DNA from: an uncultured Eggerthella sp.
GTDB lineage: Bacteria > Actinomycetota > Coriobacteriia > Coriobacteriales > Eggerthellaceae
Assembly: GCA_902470405.1 (NCBI GenBank)
Contig: CABRGJ010000062.1
Location: 1-5,900 of the forward strand
Direction of reading: 5' to 3'
DNA length: 5,900 nt
The notes beneath the pieces are model-generated. The model worked only from the letters and a program-made list of their open reading frames with translations, had not been told where the DNA came from and ran no database searches. Position numbers and translations under genes: made by a program. How positions within the stretch are numbered: the first letter of the stretch is position 1; each line of letters starts with the position of its first letter. Shown here in pieces: positions 4,451-5,900 of this stretch.

Positions 4451-5831
4451 CGCTTCTCACCTGAGCCATCTCATTCATGAGCATCTGACGGGCTTGAATC
4501 TTGTTCTTCTCGCTCATTAGGCGCTTGCGTGTTGCATCATCGAAACCGACCTCTTCAAGAAATACCTCGGTTTCGGCAATCCAAGGTGCAGCAGCAGCCA
4601 CTTTGACCATCGCGTCAGCTTGCGAAACAATCGAGGGCAATGCTGGATTCTTGAAATGAGCCTGAATGCTCTTCTCTGCATCCGTTAACTCCGAATAAGG
4701 CTTGTTCTGGTCAATACAAAGAGCCATCTTCATAAGTTCGCACAACGCATCACCGTTAGTGCTATTAAGGCTTTGCGCCTTAATGACCAAATCTTCTTTT
4801 GCAGCGTATATTGCTTCAGCTGATGCAGGGTTATCGTGAATAACGCCAAGGCTTGAAATAGGTATCGAGGTCTCACCAGAGAAGCGTGCTGCAAGGTCTC
4901 GCATATACTCCGTATGCGGCTGCATGCTCACTTGTGGAAGCTGTCCGTACTTCGGAATATCTCCGTCCTCATCCTTGCCAGCTGTGAAGATCGAACCAAT
5001 ATAGGTTGACCATTTATCTCTATCGAAGTCCTCCTCACTGGCTCCCAAAAGATATTTTTGAGGAACTGTGAAAAACTCGCTGCTAAGCTCACCGCGCAAG
5101 CTCGCACGGATCGCACAAGCAGAAAGGCTCATGACAGACCGCGTGATCCTCGATTTGCCAAAAGGCCGTTTAAGCGATGGCTTGTAGGCCATGGGCACCA
5201 TAAGTGGACGACCCATGATATGTTTTTGCTTGTTTACACGCCAATTCCCACCAACATCTTTGGTGAACACATAAACCATTTTGTCGGAGTGCATCATCAC
5301 GCAAGATGGTTCAGGCTTGCCTGAATTCTTTCCGATCTCCATATCAGTGATGACAAGACCCCAGTCAATACGCTTCTTCCGATAGTTCCACAGACCTGTT
5401 GCATTCTCGGCTGTATGGAAGTTGATAACAACCTTCGGTTCGTCTTTTTCACCACGCATCACAACCCCGAAAGCACAACAGTTGATCAACTCGCTCTGCG
5501 TTGCCTGTTCGTAGGCTAAGATGAGCCTGTTTTCCTGCATGATACGCTCTGCTGCTTCGATGTCTTGCCCGTTATAGACAAACCCATCAAAGATAGAACG
5601 TTCAGCAAGGCAATCCACAGCCTTTGCAGACCATCCAAGGGCAAGTTCAAGTTCGGCAAAATCTTCAGGGATAGCAATGCCGAGGTTCTTCATGCCCTCT
5701 TTGGCCTCATAGTGGCAAGTACGCAGCTGATTGCGTGGAAGCTTAGCTTTCCAAACCCTTAACAGGGTATCGAGCTTGTTGCGCTCGTAATCGCTTAGTC
5801 CCTTTACTTGGCGAAGTGAATCGAGATTCAT
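4440..5831 (-). CDS. Phage portal protein (SPP1 gp6-like family)
   Basis: This 463-residue protein is the size expected of an SPP1 gp6-type portal (Phage_prot_Gp6 family), the dodecameric ring at one capsid vertex through which DNA enters and leaves and to which terminase and neck proteins bind. Recognisable features are an N-terminal segment with a GWSAKAVDCLAERSIFDGF stretch (about residues 66-84), a mixed beta wing/stem region, and a C-terminal half with FSGETSIPISSLGVIHDNP and then SAEAIYAAKEDLV (about residues 325-360), followed by long helices and a polar tail. The SSLG...NPASAEAI pattern is typical of this portal group. The start is the ATG directly after the preceding TAA, with GAGGA 8 bases upstream as ribosome site. 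The end overlaps the minor head gene by 11 bases. No truncation or frameshift is seen. The assignment is by remembered family pattern and gene order. Confidence 0.9.
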   Translation of the reverse strand: MNLDSLRQVKGLSDYERNKLDTLLRVWKAKLPRNQLRTCHYEAKEGMKNLGIAIPEDFAELELALGWSAKAVDCLAERSIFDGFVYNGQDIEAAERIMQENRLILAYEQATQSELINCCAFGVVMRGEKDEPKVVINFHTAENATGLWNYRKKRIDWGLVITDMEIGKNSGKPEPSCVMMHSDKMVYVFTKDVGGNWRVNKQKHIMGRPLMVPMAYKPSLKRPFGKSRITRSVMSLSACAIRASLRGELSSEFFTVPQKYLLGASEEDFDRDKWSTYIGSIFTAGKDEDGDIPKYGQLPQVSMQPHTEYMRDLAARFSGETSIPISSLGVIHDNPASAEAIYAAKEDLVIKAQSLNSTNGDALCELMKMALCIDQNKPYSELTDAEKSIQAHFKNPALPSIVSQADAMVKVAAAAPWIAETEVFLEEVGFDDATRKRLMSEKNKIQARQMLMNEMAQVRSDDS

Positions 5832-5900
5832 TTATCCAATCCTCATTTTCCTGTTCGGGTTTCTTTTAGTGGTCATGACTCCCCAGTGAGCAAGAGAGGC
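5832..5900 (-). CDS. C-terminal end of phage terminase large subunit (partial)
   Basis: Only the last 22 codons are in the window. The frame is open from the right edge to a TAA stop and reads ASLAHWGV, then a short basic tail, MTTKRNPNRKMRIG. The call rests mainly on position: in this class of phage the gene directly before the portal is the large terminase, the ATPase/nuclease that packages DNA through the portal. A basic C-terminal tail fits but is not diagnostic. The stop is immediately followed by the portal ATG (TAAATG), the tight coupling expected within one operon. No catalytic motif is visible because the Walker and nuclease regions lie outside the window. It could instead be a small gene between terminase and portal. 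Confidence 0.55.
   Translation of the reverse strand, partial: ASLAHWGVMTTKRNPNRKMRIG

Noticed and set aside
1..5900. CRISPR array, tRNA genes, insertion sequence ends, attachment site
   Set aside because: No regularly spaced repeats, cloverleaf sequence, transposase frame or terminal inverted repeats were seen on either strand.

Overview
This window is part of the head-and-neck morphogenesis module of a siphovirus-type tailed phage or prophage. All convincing genes lie on the minus strand, so the transcription order runs from high to low coordinates: end of the large terminase, portal, MuF/VG15-type minor head protein, a ~290-base non-coding gap, scaffold, major capsid protein, head-tail connector (Gp19 type), head closure (stopper) protein, gp10-like neck protein, probable tail terminator, and the major tail tube protein, which runs off the left edge. 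This is the standard packaging, then capsid, then neck, then tail order of HK97/SPP1-like phages. No host gene, integrase, tRNA or attachment site is present, so the window does not show whether this is a free phage or a prophage.

Host: base composition looks close to 50% GC by eye. Shine-Dalgarno sites are strong (GGAGG, AAAGGAG, AGGAGG) and the protein types are those common in phages of Gram-positive bacteria. Several genes (gp10-like, Gp19-like, stopper, tube, VG15-like) have the compact form I associate with actinobacterial phages, so an actinobacterial host of moderate GC, or a Firmicute, is the best guess. It cannot be fixed from this window.

Layout: genes are packed tightly. Terminase stop and portal start abut (TAAATG), portal and minor head overlap by 11 bases, connector and closure overlap by 4 (ATGA), and closure and gp10-like overlap by 8. 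Other gaps are about 9 to 15 bases, each filled by a Shine-Dalgarno site. This suggests one translationally coupled late operon. Portal, minor head protein, scaffold and capsid protein would build the procapsid. The terminase fills it through the portal. Connector, stopper and neck proteins close the head and join it to the tail, whose tube is made by the leftmost gene and capped by the terminator protein.

The one region that breaks the pattern is 3496-3784. It holds a good minus-strand intrinsic terminator inside the operon, several further hairpins leading up to the scaffold start, a run of nine C, a possible frameshifted remnant of a tiny gene, and on the plus strand an extended -10 promoter-like sequence followed about 60 bases later by a terminator-like hairpin. 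Together these suggest a small RNA or a control leader for scaffold and capsid expression. This is the best candidate in the window for something undescribed, but the evidence is pattern-level only.
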